This document shows positions 7,732 to 16,301 of a DNA stretch of 64,000 bases, piece by piece. Within the stretch, counting starts at the first letter, position 1; each line of letters begins with the position of its first letter. Location of the stretch: positions 350,349-414,348 of the forward strand of contig NZ_KB849164.1 in NCBI RefSeq assembly GCF_000367925.1, given 5' to 3'. The stretch is from Acinetobacter bohemicus ANC 3994. GTDB taxonomy: Bacteria; Pseudomonadota; Gammaproteobacteria; Pseudomonadales; Moraxellaceae. A program made the position numbers and the translations under genes. A model generated the notes under the pieces. The model had not been told where the DNA came from, did not search any database, and saw only the letters and a list, made by a program, of their open reading frames with translations.

Positions 7732-8967
7732 CTAGACAATTAAAACAGTTTGCTGTGCTTTTAACGCTTCAATTGCTTTGATCCGACGCTGAATAAGCAT
7801 TTCACCAATATCGGGGCCTTGAATATCGGGTGGCAGATCTTGCGCCTTAATGCCACGAACAACTTCCATCGCATCCAGTACATATTGCGCCTGTGGATAT
7901 TCACGATTTTCTAAACCGAGACGACCCCGTGAATCACATTCACAAGCTTGAACATAGGCTTCAACACGTTCAGGACGACGTAATACATCTAAACGTTGTA
8001 ATAAGCGCCATAAAGTGCCCGGTTTAAGGGTTAATGCTTGATGGCATTTTAAATGTTCCTTACAGACCGCAATTGCAAGCTGTTTGGTATGGGTTGGCAC
8101 TTTAAGTCGATCACAAACCTCAGTGACAGGTATTATGCCTCGTTCTTCATGCATGATATGACGCGGCAATTCATCGACTGGAGTAAGTGCTTTACCTAAA
8201 TCATGCATTAAAACAGCAAAGCGTACTTCCAATGAATAATTGGCTTTACAGGCTTGTTGTAAAGACATCATGGTATGAATACCACAATCAATTTCTGGAT
8301 GATATTCAGGGCGTTGTGGAACGCCATAGAGAGCATCTAATTCTGGAAATAAGACTTTTAAAGCACCACAAGCACGCAAAGTTTCAAAATACTCATCAGC
8401 ATGATCTTCCATCAAGGCGCGGGCAGTTTCTTTCCAAACACGTTCAGGTGTTAAAGCTTCTAATTCGCCTGATTCTGCCAATTGCTGCATCAGTGCTAAG
8501 GTTTCAGCGGCAATGCTAAATCCAAATGATTTATAACGTGCTGCAAAACGTGCAATACGCAGAACACGTAAAGGATCTTCTACGAAAGCATCGGACACGT
8601 GGCGGAGCACCCGATCAGCCAAATCTTGTTGACCCTTATAGGGATCATAAATATTGCCATCGTCATCCATGGCCATGGCATTAATGGTCAAGTCACGACG
8701 GATCAGATCCTCTTCAAGTGTGACACTGACATCAGTATGAAATTCAAAACCATGATAACCATGACCAGATTTGCGCTCAGTACGGGCTAATGCATATTCT
8801 TCTTTTGTTTTGGGATGTAGGAAAACAGGAAAATCTTTGCCTACAGGTTGATAGCCAAGCGCGATAAGTTGTTCAGGTGTAGCACCGACAACGACATAAT
8901 CTTTTTCGTGATAGGGGTGACCGAGTAAGTGATCACGTACTGCACCGCCTACTAAATAAACTCGCAT
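7732..8967 (-). CDS. cca: Multifunctional CCA-adding tRNA nucleotidyltransferase
   Basis: Cca adds or repairs the 3' CCA of tRNAs; the HD domain of the bacterial type also has phosphohydrolase activities. The 411 residues from the ATG at 8967 match the usual Cca length and start (MRVYLVGGAVRDHLLG). Motifs: the nucleotidyltransferase GGAVRD followed by EKDYVVVG, RRDLTINAMA, ERVWKE (B/A-selecting region), and the HD domain FAVLMHDLGKA. A TTG start at 8988 is possible but worse. The ribosome binding site AGAGG lies inside the 3' arm of a strong hairpin that is also the maeB terminator. Confidence 0.96.
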   Translation of the reverse strand: MRVYLVGGAVRDHLLGHPYHEKDYVVVGATPEQLIALGYQPVGKDFPVFLHPKTKEEYALARTERKSGHGYHGFEFHTDVSVTLEEDLIRRDLTINAMAMDDDGNIYDPYKGQQDLADRVLRHVSDAFVEDPLRVLRIARFAARYKSFGFSIAAETLALMQQLAESGELEALTPERVWKETARALMEDHADEYFETLRACGALKVLFPELDALYGVPQRPEYHPEIDCGIHTMMSLQQACKANYSLEVRFAVLMHDLGKALTPVDELPRHIMHEERGIIPVTEVCDRLKVPTHTKQLAIAVCKEHLKCHQALTLKPGTLWRLLQRLDVLRRPERVEAYVQACECDSRGRLGLENREYPQAQYVLDAMEVVRGIKAQDLPPDIQGPDIGEMLIQRRIKAIEALKAQQTVLIV

Positions 8968-8970
8968 GAA

Positions 8971-9015
8971 AAAACCTCTATTCTTCAAGCAATCATGCTA
9001 CAGAATAGAGGTTTT
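8971..9015 (-). terminator. maeB terminator that also covers the cca ribosome binding site
   Basis: AAAACCTCTATTCT (8971-8984) and AGAATAGAGGTTTT (9002-9015) form a perfect 14-bp stem with a 17-base loop. On the minus strand the stem is followed by a T-run that ends one base before the cca ATG. It is a credible intrinsic terminator for maeB. The AGAGG that would serve cca is in the paired 3' arm. Confidence 0.8.
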
Positions 9016-9054
9016 CTCAAGTAAAGAACCTTAGCTTTTTGCTAAAGTTGAATA

Positions 9055-11328
9055 CTAGCCTTCTTGTGACTGTTGAATTTCAGCAACTGTCAACGCTGTC
9101 ATATTGACCACGCGACGTGTTGTTGCAGTCGGTGTCAAGATATGTACAGGTTTTGCAGCACCCAACAAAATTGGGCCAATCGTTACATTGTTACCTGAAG
9201 TTGCTTTTAACAAGTTAAATGAAATGTTTGCAGCATCAAGGTTTGGCATAATCAGTAAATTTGCAGAACCTTTGAAACGTGAGTTCGGGAATGCAAAATG
9301 ACGAATATTTTCATCAAGTGCAGCATCACCGTGCATTTCACCTTCAACTTCTAGTTCAGGTGCAATTTCACTTAAAATTTCAAATACTTTACGCATTTTT
9401 TGTGCACTTGCATCGGTTTGGTCAGAACCAAAACTTGAATGCGATAATAACGCAATGCGTGGAGTCACACCAAAACGACGCACTTCTTCAGCCGCCAAAA
9501 TGGTCATTTCAGCCAACTGTTCAGCCGTTGGGTTGGTATTGACATAAGTATCGGCAATGAACAAGTTACGATCTTGAAGCATTAACGCATTGAGGGTAAA
9601 GAATGTGCTACGACCTTCTTTTAAGCCAATTACGTTTTTCACGAAATCTAAGTGAATGTCATAGCTTGAATATGTACCACAAAGCATACCGTCTGCATGA
9701 CCATGTTTCACTAACATTGCAGCAATTAGGGTCGAGCGACGACGTGCTTCACGATGTGCATATTCAGGCGTTACACCTTTGCGTTGCATGATTTGATAGT
9801 AATCATCGGCAAAAAATTCGTAATCTGGATTTTTCTCTTGATCCACAATTTGAATGTTAACGCCGTGTTCAAGACGCAAGCCCAATTTTTTGATGTTTGC
9901 TTCAATAACAGCAGTACGACCAACAAGAATAGGGAATGCTAAACCTTCATCGACCGCAATTTGAACTGCACGAAGCACACGAAGATCTTCACCTTCCGCA
10001 TAAGCAATACGCTTCGGTGCTGTTTTTGCTTGGGCAAAGATCGGTTTCATCATAAATGCAGAGTTATAAACAAACTCAGACAATTTTTGACGATATGCAG
10101 AGAAGTCTTCAATCGGACGAGTCGCGACACCAGAATCCATTGCAGCTTGAGCAATAGCAGGGGCAATTTCAAGAATTAAACGTTGATCAAGTGGGCGTGG
10201 GATTAAATACTCACGACCAAAAGATGCAGATTTTTCACCATAAGATGCTGCATCTGCTTCAATGTGTGCCATACGTGCAATCGCATGTACGCAAGCAATT
10301 TTCATTTCTTCATTAATGGTGGTTGCGCCAACGTCTAAAGCACCACGGAAGATATAAGGGAAACAAAGTGCATTATTCACTTGGTTTGGATAATCCGAAC
10401 GTCCTGTCGCCATGATCACATCAGGGCGTACTTCATGTGCATGTTCAGGTAAAATTTCTGGATCTGGGTTTGCTAAGGCGAAAATGATCGGATTTTCAGC
10501 CATCACTTTAACCATTTCTTTGGTTAAAATGCCTGCCGCAGAAAGTCCGAGGAACATATCTGCACCGGCAATCACATCTGCCAATTGAGTGCCTTCAATG
10601 TCTTGAACATAGCGTTTTTTAGATTCATCAAGGTTGTCACGTTTAGTTGTTAACAAACCACGTGAATCGGCAACGGTAATGTTTTCCTTGCTCGCACCTA
10701 AAGCACAAAGCAAATCTAAACATGACAATGCAGCAGCACCTGCACCTGAAGCGACAATTTTAATTTCTTCAATTTTTTTGCCAGTCAATTGTAAAGCATT
10801 GAGTAATGCTGAACCGACAATAATTGATGTGCCATGCTGATCATCATGGAACACAGGAATATTCATGCGTTCGCGAAGTTTTTTCTCAATATAGAAACAC
10901 TCTGGTGCCTTGATATCTTCAAGGTTAATACCACCAAAAGTCGGTTCTAATGCAGCCACGATATCGACAATTTTGTCTGGATCGTTTTCAGCAATTTCGA
11001 GGTCAAATACATCGACACCCGCGAATTTTTTAAACAGTACACCTTTACCTTCCATCACAGGTTTAGACGCTAATGGGCCAATGTTGCCTAGGCCTAAAAC
11101 CGCTGTACCATTTGTAATCACTGCAACCAAGTTGCCACGTGCGGTATAAAGTGCTGCTGTTGATGGGTCGCGTTCAATCTCTAAACATGGCGCTGCGACA
11201 CCTGGAGAATAAGCAAGCGCTAAGTCATGTTGGTTGACCAGCTGTTTACTTGGAGTAACACTGATTTTCCCTGGTGTTGGGTGTTCGTGGTAGTACAAAG
11301 CTTGCTGTTTTAATGATTGATCGTCCAT
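9055..11328 (-). CDS. maeB: NADP-dependent malic enzyme with C-terminal phosphotransacetylase-like domain
   Basis: MaeB converts malate to pyruvate and CO2, producing NADPH for biosynthesis. The 757-residue length fits the MaeB hybrid class. The malic domain (about 1-430) has YSPGVAAPC, VITNGTAVLGLGNIG, FHDDQHGTS and the Rossmann segment IVASGAGAAALSC. The C-terminal phosphate acetyl/butyryltransferase-like domain (about 430-757) has RIAYAEGED and NLLIMPNLDAANI; in MaeB it is thought to be regulatory. The ATG at 11328 has AGAGAT upstream. The gene ends in the hairpin preceding cca, so cca is not simply co-transcribed. Confidence 0.96.
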   Translation of the reverse strand: MDDQSLKQQALYYHEHPTPGKISVTPSKQLVNQHDLALAYSPGVAAPCLEIERDPSTAALYTARGNLVAVITNGTAVLGLGNIGPLASKPVMEGKGVLFKKFAGVDVFDLEIAENDPDKIVDIVAALEPTFGGINLEDIKAPECFYIEKKLRERMNIPVFHDDQHGTSIIVGSALLNALQLTGKKIEEIKIVASGAGAAALSCLDLLCALGASKENITVADSRGLLTTKRDNLDESKKRYVQDIEGTQLADVIAGADMFLGLSAAGILTKEMVKVMAENPIIFALANPDPEILPEHAHEVRPDVIMATGRSDYPNQVNNALCFPYIFRGALDVGATTINEEMKIACVHAIARMAHIEADAASYGEKSASFGREYLIPRPLDQRLILEIAPAIAQAAMDSGVATRPIEDFSAYRQKLSEFVYNSAFMMKPIFAQAKTAPKRIAYAEGEDLRVLRAVQIAVDEGLAFPILVGRTAVIEANIKKLGLRLEHGVNIQIVDQEKNPDYEFFADDYYQIMQRKGVTPEYAHREARRRSTLIAAMLVKHGHADGMLCGTYSSYDIHLDFVKNVIGLKEGRSTFFTLNALMLQDRNLFIADTYVNTNPTAEQLAEMTILAAEEVRRFGVTPRIALLSHSSFGSDQTDASAQKMRKVFEILSEIAPELEVEGEMHGDAALDENIRHFAFPNSRFKGSANLLIMPNLDAANISFNLLKATSGNNVTIGPILLGAAKPVHILTPTATTRRVVNMTALTVAEIQQSQEG

Positions 11329-11467
11329 CTGTATCTCTATTGTTGCTTGAGTTGCCCAGCCCGAGCGGGTGGTGGTTTTTTGCTTACTTTAGTCGAATAT
11401 AACATTTGTTACGACCTTAGCACAGTCGCGAATATACCTTTTTCAAGTAAACTTATACTTAGGTCGG

Positions 11468-11496
11468 TAGACTTATATTAAGCAGATATAAGTCTA
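11468..11496 (-). repeat. Inverted repeat over the stop codon of the GGDEF/EAL gene
   Basis: TAGACTTATAT (11468-11478) and ATATAAGTCTA (11486-11496) form a perfect 11-bp stem with a 7-base loop. The right arm contains the minus-strand TAG stop (11494-11496). There is no T-run after it, so it may be an mRNA 3' end structure or a protein-binding palindrome. Further TATAAG-type half-sites lie on both sides. Confidence 0.45.
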
Positions 11497-14361
11497 CACT
11501 TGAGAAGGTATAAGCCTGTGTTGTTCTAAGAAGATAGTTGCTTCACTTTCGGGTAAAGGCTTTGAAAATAAGAAGCCTTGCGCAATGTCACATTTGAGAT
11601 CTTGTAAGTACTCAAGTTGTTGCTTGGTTTCAATCCCCTCAGCAACCACCATCATGCCCATAGCTTTACCCATGGCAATCATGGCACTGACAATCGCTTC
11701 TTGTTTATTTTCACCAATTTTAGAAATAAAGCTTCGATCTATTTTTAATATATCAATTGGAAAATCAGCAAGATAGGATAGTGATGAGTAGCCAGTTCCA
11801 AAATCATCAAGCGAGATGTTGATTTTACGTTCTTTGATTTCATCGAGTAGATTTTTAACCGTAATTGAGTTCTCAAGCAGCGATGATTCGGTAATTTCAA
11901 GCTCTAGACTTGACCCTGATATTTGGTAAGTTTGAATGGCATAATCAAGGTCTTCAAGCAACTGCCCACGTTGTAATTGTTGGGCAACCACATTGACAGA
12001 TACACATATATTATTAAAACCTAAATCATTCCAGTGTCTAATTTGTTTAGCGGTTTGTTGTATAACAATTCGACCAATATCTGAGATTAAACTGGTTCGT
12101 TCTGCAAGAGGAATGAACGAATTGGGTGGAATAATTCCTTTGGTTGGATGGTTCCACCGGACGAGGGCTTCAAAGCCATAAATATTTTGGTCACTAAAAT
12201 TAATTTTGGGTTGATAGTAAACAACCAATTCATTGTTATTAATCGCAAGTCTTAAATCGCGTTCTAAATAAATACCTTGTTCAAGCAAGGCTGTATTTTT
12301 GTTTGAATAGTAACGAATGGTATTGCCACCTAAGTTTTTCGCTTCGGTTAATCCTTGTTCGGCACAATTATTTAAATAGTCGAGTTGGCGACCATTTTCA
12401 GGGTAGAACGCAATGCCCATAGAGAGGGTGATAATATGCTCTTGATCAAAAATATTGAAGGGCAGTGAAAAAGCTTTACTGATCCTTTCACAATGTTGTT
12501 GAATCGATGGTCGAATATGTGAAATTTCATAGACAATTGCAAAGTCATCACCATTTAAATGAGCCACAAATAAGGCTTCTGCGTTGGTGAGTCGCAGTCT
12601 TTGAGCAACTTGGCGTAATAACTCATCGCCACCACTATTGGATAAGAATTCATTCAAAGGTCTAAAACGATCGATATTGAGACGAATCACGGCAAGCTGC
12701 TGAATGGAATCTTTTTGGCTCACCAAATATTGGTGTAATTGATAATTATAATAAAAACGATTCGGTAGGTCGGTGAGCGGGTCGTAATTTTCTAAATAGG
12801 AGAGACGCTGTTCTTGTAGTTTACGTTCAGTTAAGTCAGAAACAATACCAATATAGTGCGTTACACGATTTTGCTCATCGGTGATGGCATTAATGTGCAT
12901 CCAAACCGTGAGTTCTTTACCTGAGAGAAATTTCTCATTCATTTCTCCATCATATTCACCAGTTGTAAGTAATTGATTGATGATTAAATAATGATCATCT
13001 CTTTGTTGGGATTTATAGTTTGCAGTAATATCAAATAAATGTTTGCCAATGATTTTTTCTTGTGAAAAACCGGTCAATTTTTCATAAAATGGATTGACGT
13101 CAATATAAGCCAGTTGTTCATCGAGTATAAAAATACCTTCCGAAGCCTGTTTTAGCACGCTGGCGGCAAGTTTTAAACGTTCCTGATCGGTGCGTTCTTG
13201 CTGAATATCACGACGAATACCGACCATACGTAAAGCTTTTTGATTGATGGGGTCACGGCTAATGACTCTGCCAATATCATGTACCCATTTCCATTTTCCA
13301 ACACTATTTTGAATTCGATACGTGGCTTCATACAGATCTGATCGACCGCGTAAATGTTGTTTCATCGAAGATTTGAAATGTTCGACATCGTCGGAATGAA
13401 TAATATTTTGTAGCTGGTGCTGATGCTGTTTTAAAGGCTTTAATGTTTTTTGTTGTTTGGAGTTGGTGATTAAAATTTCCCGATCTTTAATATTCCAATC
13501 CCAAGGTCGAAGCCCTGCAATTTCATGTGCCAACACCAGATTTTGTTGCTGATTTTCTAAATCGCTGTTCATTTTAGCCAGATCGAAAGTACGTTCTTTG
13601 ACTTTTTGTTCAAGCAGCTGATTGTTTAATTGTAATTGCAGTTCAATCTCTTTTGATTTGTTAATTTCGGTTTTTAATTGCTGGCATAACTCATCTGTCC
13701 ATAGGACTTGTTGCTCTGCATTTTTAACCAAGCGGTTATTTTTGCAATACAGCGCTGAAATACGTTGATGAATACGAGAGCTTGTATTTGCACAAAGTAA
13801 AATGACAATCAGGGCAAAATTGATTGTTAAATGGAATAAATAATTTGAGGTGTCAGCAGAAATAAATTGTGAAGCAAGATAAGGTAAAATTGCCGGAATA
13901 AAGGCTAAGCAAAAATAATTGAGTCGTTGGGTTAAAAACGTTAACGCAAATGCTTGGCTCACAATCAGCAGTAAAGCCGATAACATCAAGCCATGAATTG
14001 AGTTGAAATCATGGTTATATTGCGGCAGATAGTAATAAATGAGAGCAATACCAGCCCCGATACAGCTTCCTATCGCTAAAAATTGAAATTGAAGCCAACG
14101 ATGTGCATGTTTTAATGAGAAATTACGGGGCTTAAAATAGATACTGGTCATCAGTAAGCTGAAGCAATAAAACAGCGCCGTACTGATAAACCAAAGATTT
14201 AAATAGAAGGATGGTTTCGCAAAATAAAATTGATAAATACAATAAATATACAGGGATACAATCACAATACTGACGAGAAAAAATCGGCTAAGACGAATCG
14301 TATTGGTAATTTGTGCAGCACTGACATGCTGGTTGATATATTCGTCCTGAATATTTGACAT
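11494..14361 (-). CDS. Membrane-anchored PAS-GGDEF-EAL protein, probable c-di-GMP phosphodiesterase
   Basis: The protein is 955 residues long. Six hydrophobic segments (about residues 28-205) form a membrane sensor region. A coiled-coil linker (about 210-275) and two PAS/PAC units (about 275-390 and 400-520) follow. The GGDEF domain (about 530-690) carries LNGDDF in place of GGDEF and shows no RxxD inhibitory site. The EAL domain (about 700-945) keeps its catalytic set: FEALVRW, the Asn of SVNVVAQQ, EITES, DDFGTGYSSLSYL, LKIDRSF, AEGIET and the Gln of AQGFLF. I infer that it degrades c-di-GMP and that the GGDEF half is at most regulatory. It is transcribed alone, with 165 bases between it and maeB. 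Confidence 0.92.
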   Translation of the reverse strand: MSNIQDEYINQHVSAAQITNTIRLSRFFLVSIVIVSLYIYCIYQFYFAKPSFYLNLWFISTALFYCFSLLMTSIYFKPRNFSLKHAHRWLQFQFLAIGSCIGAGIALIYYYLPQYNHDFNSIHGLMLSALLLIVSQAFALTFLTQRLNYFCLAFIPAILPYLASQFISADTSNYLFHLTINFALIVILLCANTSSRIHQRISALYCKNNRLVKNAEQQVLWTDELCQQLKTEINKSKEIELQLQLNNQLLEQKVKERTFDLAKMNSDLENQQQNLVLAHEIAGLRPWDWNIKDREILITNSKQQKTLKPLKQHQHQLQNIIHSDDVEHFKSSMKQHLRGRSDLYEATYRIQNSVGKWKWVHDIGRVISRDPINQKALRMVGIRRDIQQERTDQERLKLAASVLKQASEGIFILDEQLAYIDVNPFYEKLTGFSQEKIIGKHLFDITANYKSQQRDDHYLIINQLLTTGEYDGEMNEKFLSGKELTVWMHINAITDEQNRVTHYIGIVSDLTERKLQEQRLSYLENYDPLTDLPNRFYYNYQLHQYLVSQKDSIQQLAVIRLNIDRFRPLNEFLSNSGGDELLRQVAQRLRLTNAEALFVAHLNGDDFAIVYEISHIRPSIQQHCERISKAFSLPFNIFDQEHIITLSMGIAFYPENGRQLDYLNNCAEQGLTEAKNLGGNTIRYYSNKNTALLEQGIYLERDLRLAINNNELVVYYQPKINFSDQNIYGFEALVRWNHPTKGIIPPNSFIPLAERTSLISDIGRIVIQQTAKQIRHWNDLGFNNICVSVNVVAQQLQRGQLLEDLDYAIQTYQISGSSLELEITESSLLENSITVKNLLDEIKERKINISLDDFGTGYSSLSYLADFPIDILKIDRSFISKIGENKQEAIVSAMIAMGKAMGMMVVAEGIETKQQLEYLQDLKCDIAQGFLFSKPLPESEATIFLEQHRLIPSQV

Positions 14362-14532
14362 AAAAGCAAAAACCTTATTTTTGTTTTGCGATAAATTAAC
14401 CCATCAAAATTTACTAGCGTTTAAAAAAAAGCAAAACTTTTTTTAAGTCTATATTTATCATTAGAATCAAGAGTAATAATGTTATTTAAAAAAATCAATC
14501 GAATTGCGACTATTTACCTAGAATAAGGTGAA

Positions 14533-15249
14533 CTAAACAGTTAGGTTATAATTTAAAATAGATAAAGCAACAATCGGCGCAGTTTCAGTGCGTAAGACAC
14601 GATTGCCAATACACCAATTGATGAATCCTACTTTATTTGATAATTCAATTTCACTTTCACTTAAACCACCTTCGGGGCCAATCAGCAGTGCAATATTTGG
14701 CGTTGCATTTTCAAGGACATTGATTTGGTCTTTATTTGGCGCAAGTACCAGTTTGGTGGTGGGTAATTCAGTTGCAAGCCAGTCGGCTAATGCAAGTGGG
14801 GCTAAAATTTCTGGAACGCGATTCATGCCACATTGTTCACATGCTGCAATTGCAACACCTTGCCAATGGTCTATTTTTTTCTGGTCACGATCATATTTTA
14901 AACGCATTTCGCAGCGTTCAGACGTTAAAAGTTGAATTTGTGAAACACCCAATTCAACTGCTTTTTGAATGGCATAATCCATACGGTCGCCTTTGCTCAT
15001 GACTTGTCCGAGCAAGGTGCTAAAAGCAGGCGTGCGATCATCTGGATTAAAGCTATCGACAGAAACACTTGCTGATTTTTTGGAAATATCAACAAGCGTC
15101 ACTTCATATTCGCCACCTTGTCCATTAAACAAAGTGGCACTTTCACCGACTTTTGCACGTAATACTTTCACCCAATGGTGAAAAACGGTTTCCGTTAACT
15201 CTACATGCGTATTAACAGCCAAATCAGCTTCAATAAAAAAACGCGGCAT
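14533..15249 (-). CDS. rsmE: 16S rRNA (uracil1498-N3)-methyltransferase
   Basis: RsmE methylates U1498 of 16S rRNA in the 30S subunit using SAM. The 238-residue protein has the N-terminal PUA-like part (MPRFFIEADL, HHWVKVLRAKVGE) and the SPOUT knot signature LLIGPEGGLSESE followed by LRTETAPIVAL. The start ATG at 15249 has GAGAG upstream. It lies 35 bases after metF on the same strand and may be co-transcribed with it. Confidence 0.95.
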   Translation of the reverse strand: MPRFFIEADLAVNTHVELTETVFHHWVKVLRAKVGESATLFNGQGGEYEVTLVDISKKSASVSVDSFNPDDRTPAFSTLLGQVMSKGDRMDYAIQKAVELGVSQIQLLTSERCEMRLKYDRDQKKIDHWQGVAIAACEQCGMNRVPEILAPLALADWLATELPTTKLVLAPNKDQINVLENATPNIALLIGPEGGLSESEIELSNKVGFINWCIGNRVLRTETAPIVALSILNYNLTV

Positions 15250-15284
15250 GTGGTATTACTCTCAAAAATCGGGGAAAAGAAAAA

Positions 15285-16121
15285 TTATGCTAAACCTAAG
15301 TCAAGCACAAGTTGACGATTAGGTTCAGTCTGGTTCATGGTGTAGAAGTGCAGACTTGGTGCACCACCTGCAATCAGGCGTTCACACAGTTTCACCACGA
15401 CTTCATGACCAAAGGCTTTAATGCTTGCGCTATCATCACCATAAGTGGCCAATTGCTTACGAATCCAACGTGGGATTTCAGCACCCGTACCATCTGCAAA
15501 GCGAATCAGATTGCTAGCATTGGTAATCGGCATAATGCCGGGCGCTACAGGAAGATCAACGCCTTCTTTTTGTAAGCGATCGACAAAGTAGAAATACGCA
15601 TCTGGATTAAAGAAGAATTGAGTCAATGCTGAATTGGCGCCTGCACGAGCTTTGGTAATAAAGTTTTGAATGTCTTGATCAAAGCTTTCGGCTTGTGGAT
15701 GCATTTCAGGATAGGCTGCCACTTCAATATGAAAGTGATCACCTGAATGTTCACGAATGAATGCCACTAAATCAGAGGCATAGGGTAATTCACCCAAGCC
15801 CACTTGACCTGAAGGTAAGTCGCCACGTAGTGCAACGATACGGTCAATGCCTTGTGATTTATACAAATCGAGCAATTCGGCAATACGTGCTTTGTCATCA
15901 CCAATACAAGACAGGTGAGGGGCAACGGGTGTGCCTTTACCATTGAAGTCGTTGATTGCAGCGAGTGTACGTTCACGTGTTGAACCACCAGCACCATAAG
16001 TTACAGAAAAGAACTCAGGATTCAGCAGTTGTAATTCTTGATGAACGACACGAAGTTTTTCTGCACCCACATCAGTTTTAGTCGGAAAAAATTCAAACGA
16101 AACCGGAATACGTTTGGTCAT
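15285..16121 (-). CDS. metF: 5,10-methylenetetrahydrofolate reductase
   Basis: MetF is an FAD enzyme that reduces methylene-THF to methyl-THF, the methyl donor for methionine synthesis. The 278 residues are of usual length. Typical segments are FEFFPTKTD near the N-terminus, FSVTYGAGGSTRERT, HLSCIGDD, RIVALRGDLP and PGIMPITN. AAGGA sits 9 bases before the ATG. It follows ahcY on the same strand, separated by a palindromic repeat element (16161-16289), so both act in the methyl cycle. Shared control by the ahcY riboswitch is possible but not shown. Confidence 0.96.
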   Translation of the reverse strand: MTKRIPVSFEFFPTKTDVGAEKLRVVHQELQLLNPEFFSVTYGAGGSTRERTLAAINDFNGKGTPVAPHLSCIGDDKARIAELLDLYKSQGIDRIVALRGDLPSGQVGLGELPYASDLVAFIREHSGDHFHIEVAAYPEMHPQAESFDQDIQNFITKARAGANSALTQFFFNPDAYFYFVDRLQKEGVDLPVAPGIMPITNASNLIRFADGTGAEIPRWIRKQLATYGDDSASIKAFGHEVVVKLCERLIAGGAPSLHFYTMNQTEPNRQLVLDLGLA

Positions 16122-16160
16122 TTTTCAAATCCTTTTTTTAATACTATTTTAATTGCTTTG

Positions 16161-16289
16161 ACCTCTCCTAAATCCTCTCCTAAAAGGAGAGGACTAACCC
16201 TCCATTTAATACTAAAAAGGATTTCCCTCTCCTGAGCGTGCTTTAAGCATTGCTTTAAAGTTCAGCGCAAGTGAGGGCTAGGGAGAGGT
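16161..16289 (-). repeat. MITE-like palindromic element between ahcY and metF
   Basis: The element begins with ACCTCTCC (16161-16168) and ends with GGAGAGGT (16282-16289), an 8-bp perfect terminal inverted repeat that continues imperfectly. Inside, TCCTCTCCT (16173-16181) pairs with AGGAGAGGA (16185-16193). The middle contains GCATTGCTTTAAAG and GCGCAAG, similar to the element at 7616-7661. No coding potential is seen. It is probably a non-autonomous dispersed element. Strand is not meaningful. Confidence 0.6.
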
Positions 16290-16301
16290 ATTTATAAAAA
16301 C

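Noticed and set aside
9104..11149. Several plus-strand frames opposite maeB
   Set aside because: They are antisense shadows of a strongly conserved enzyme gene, with no start signals.
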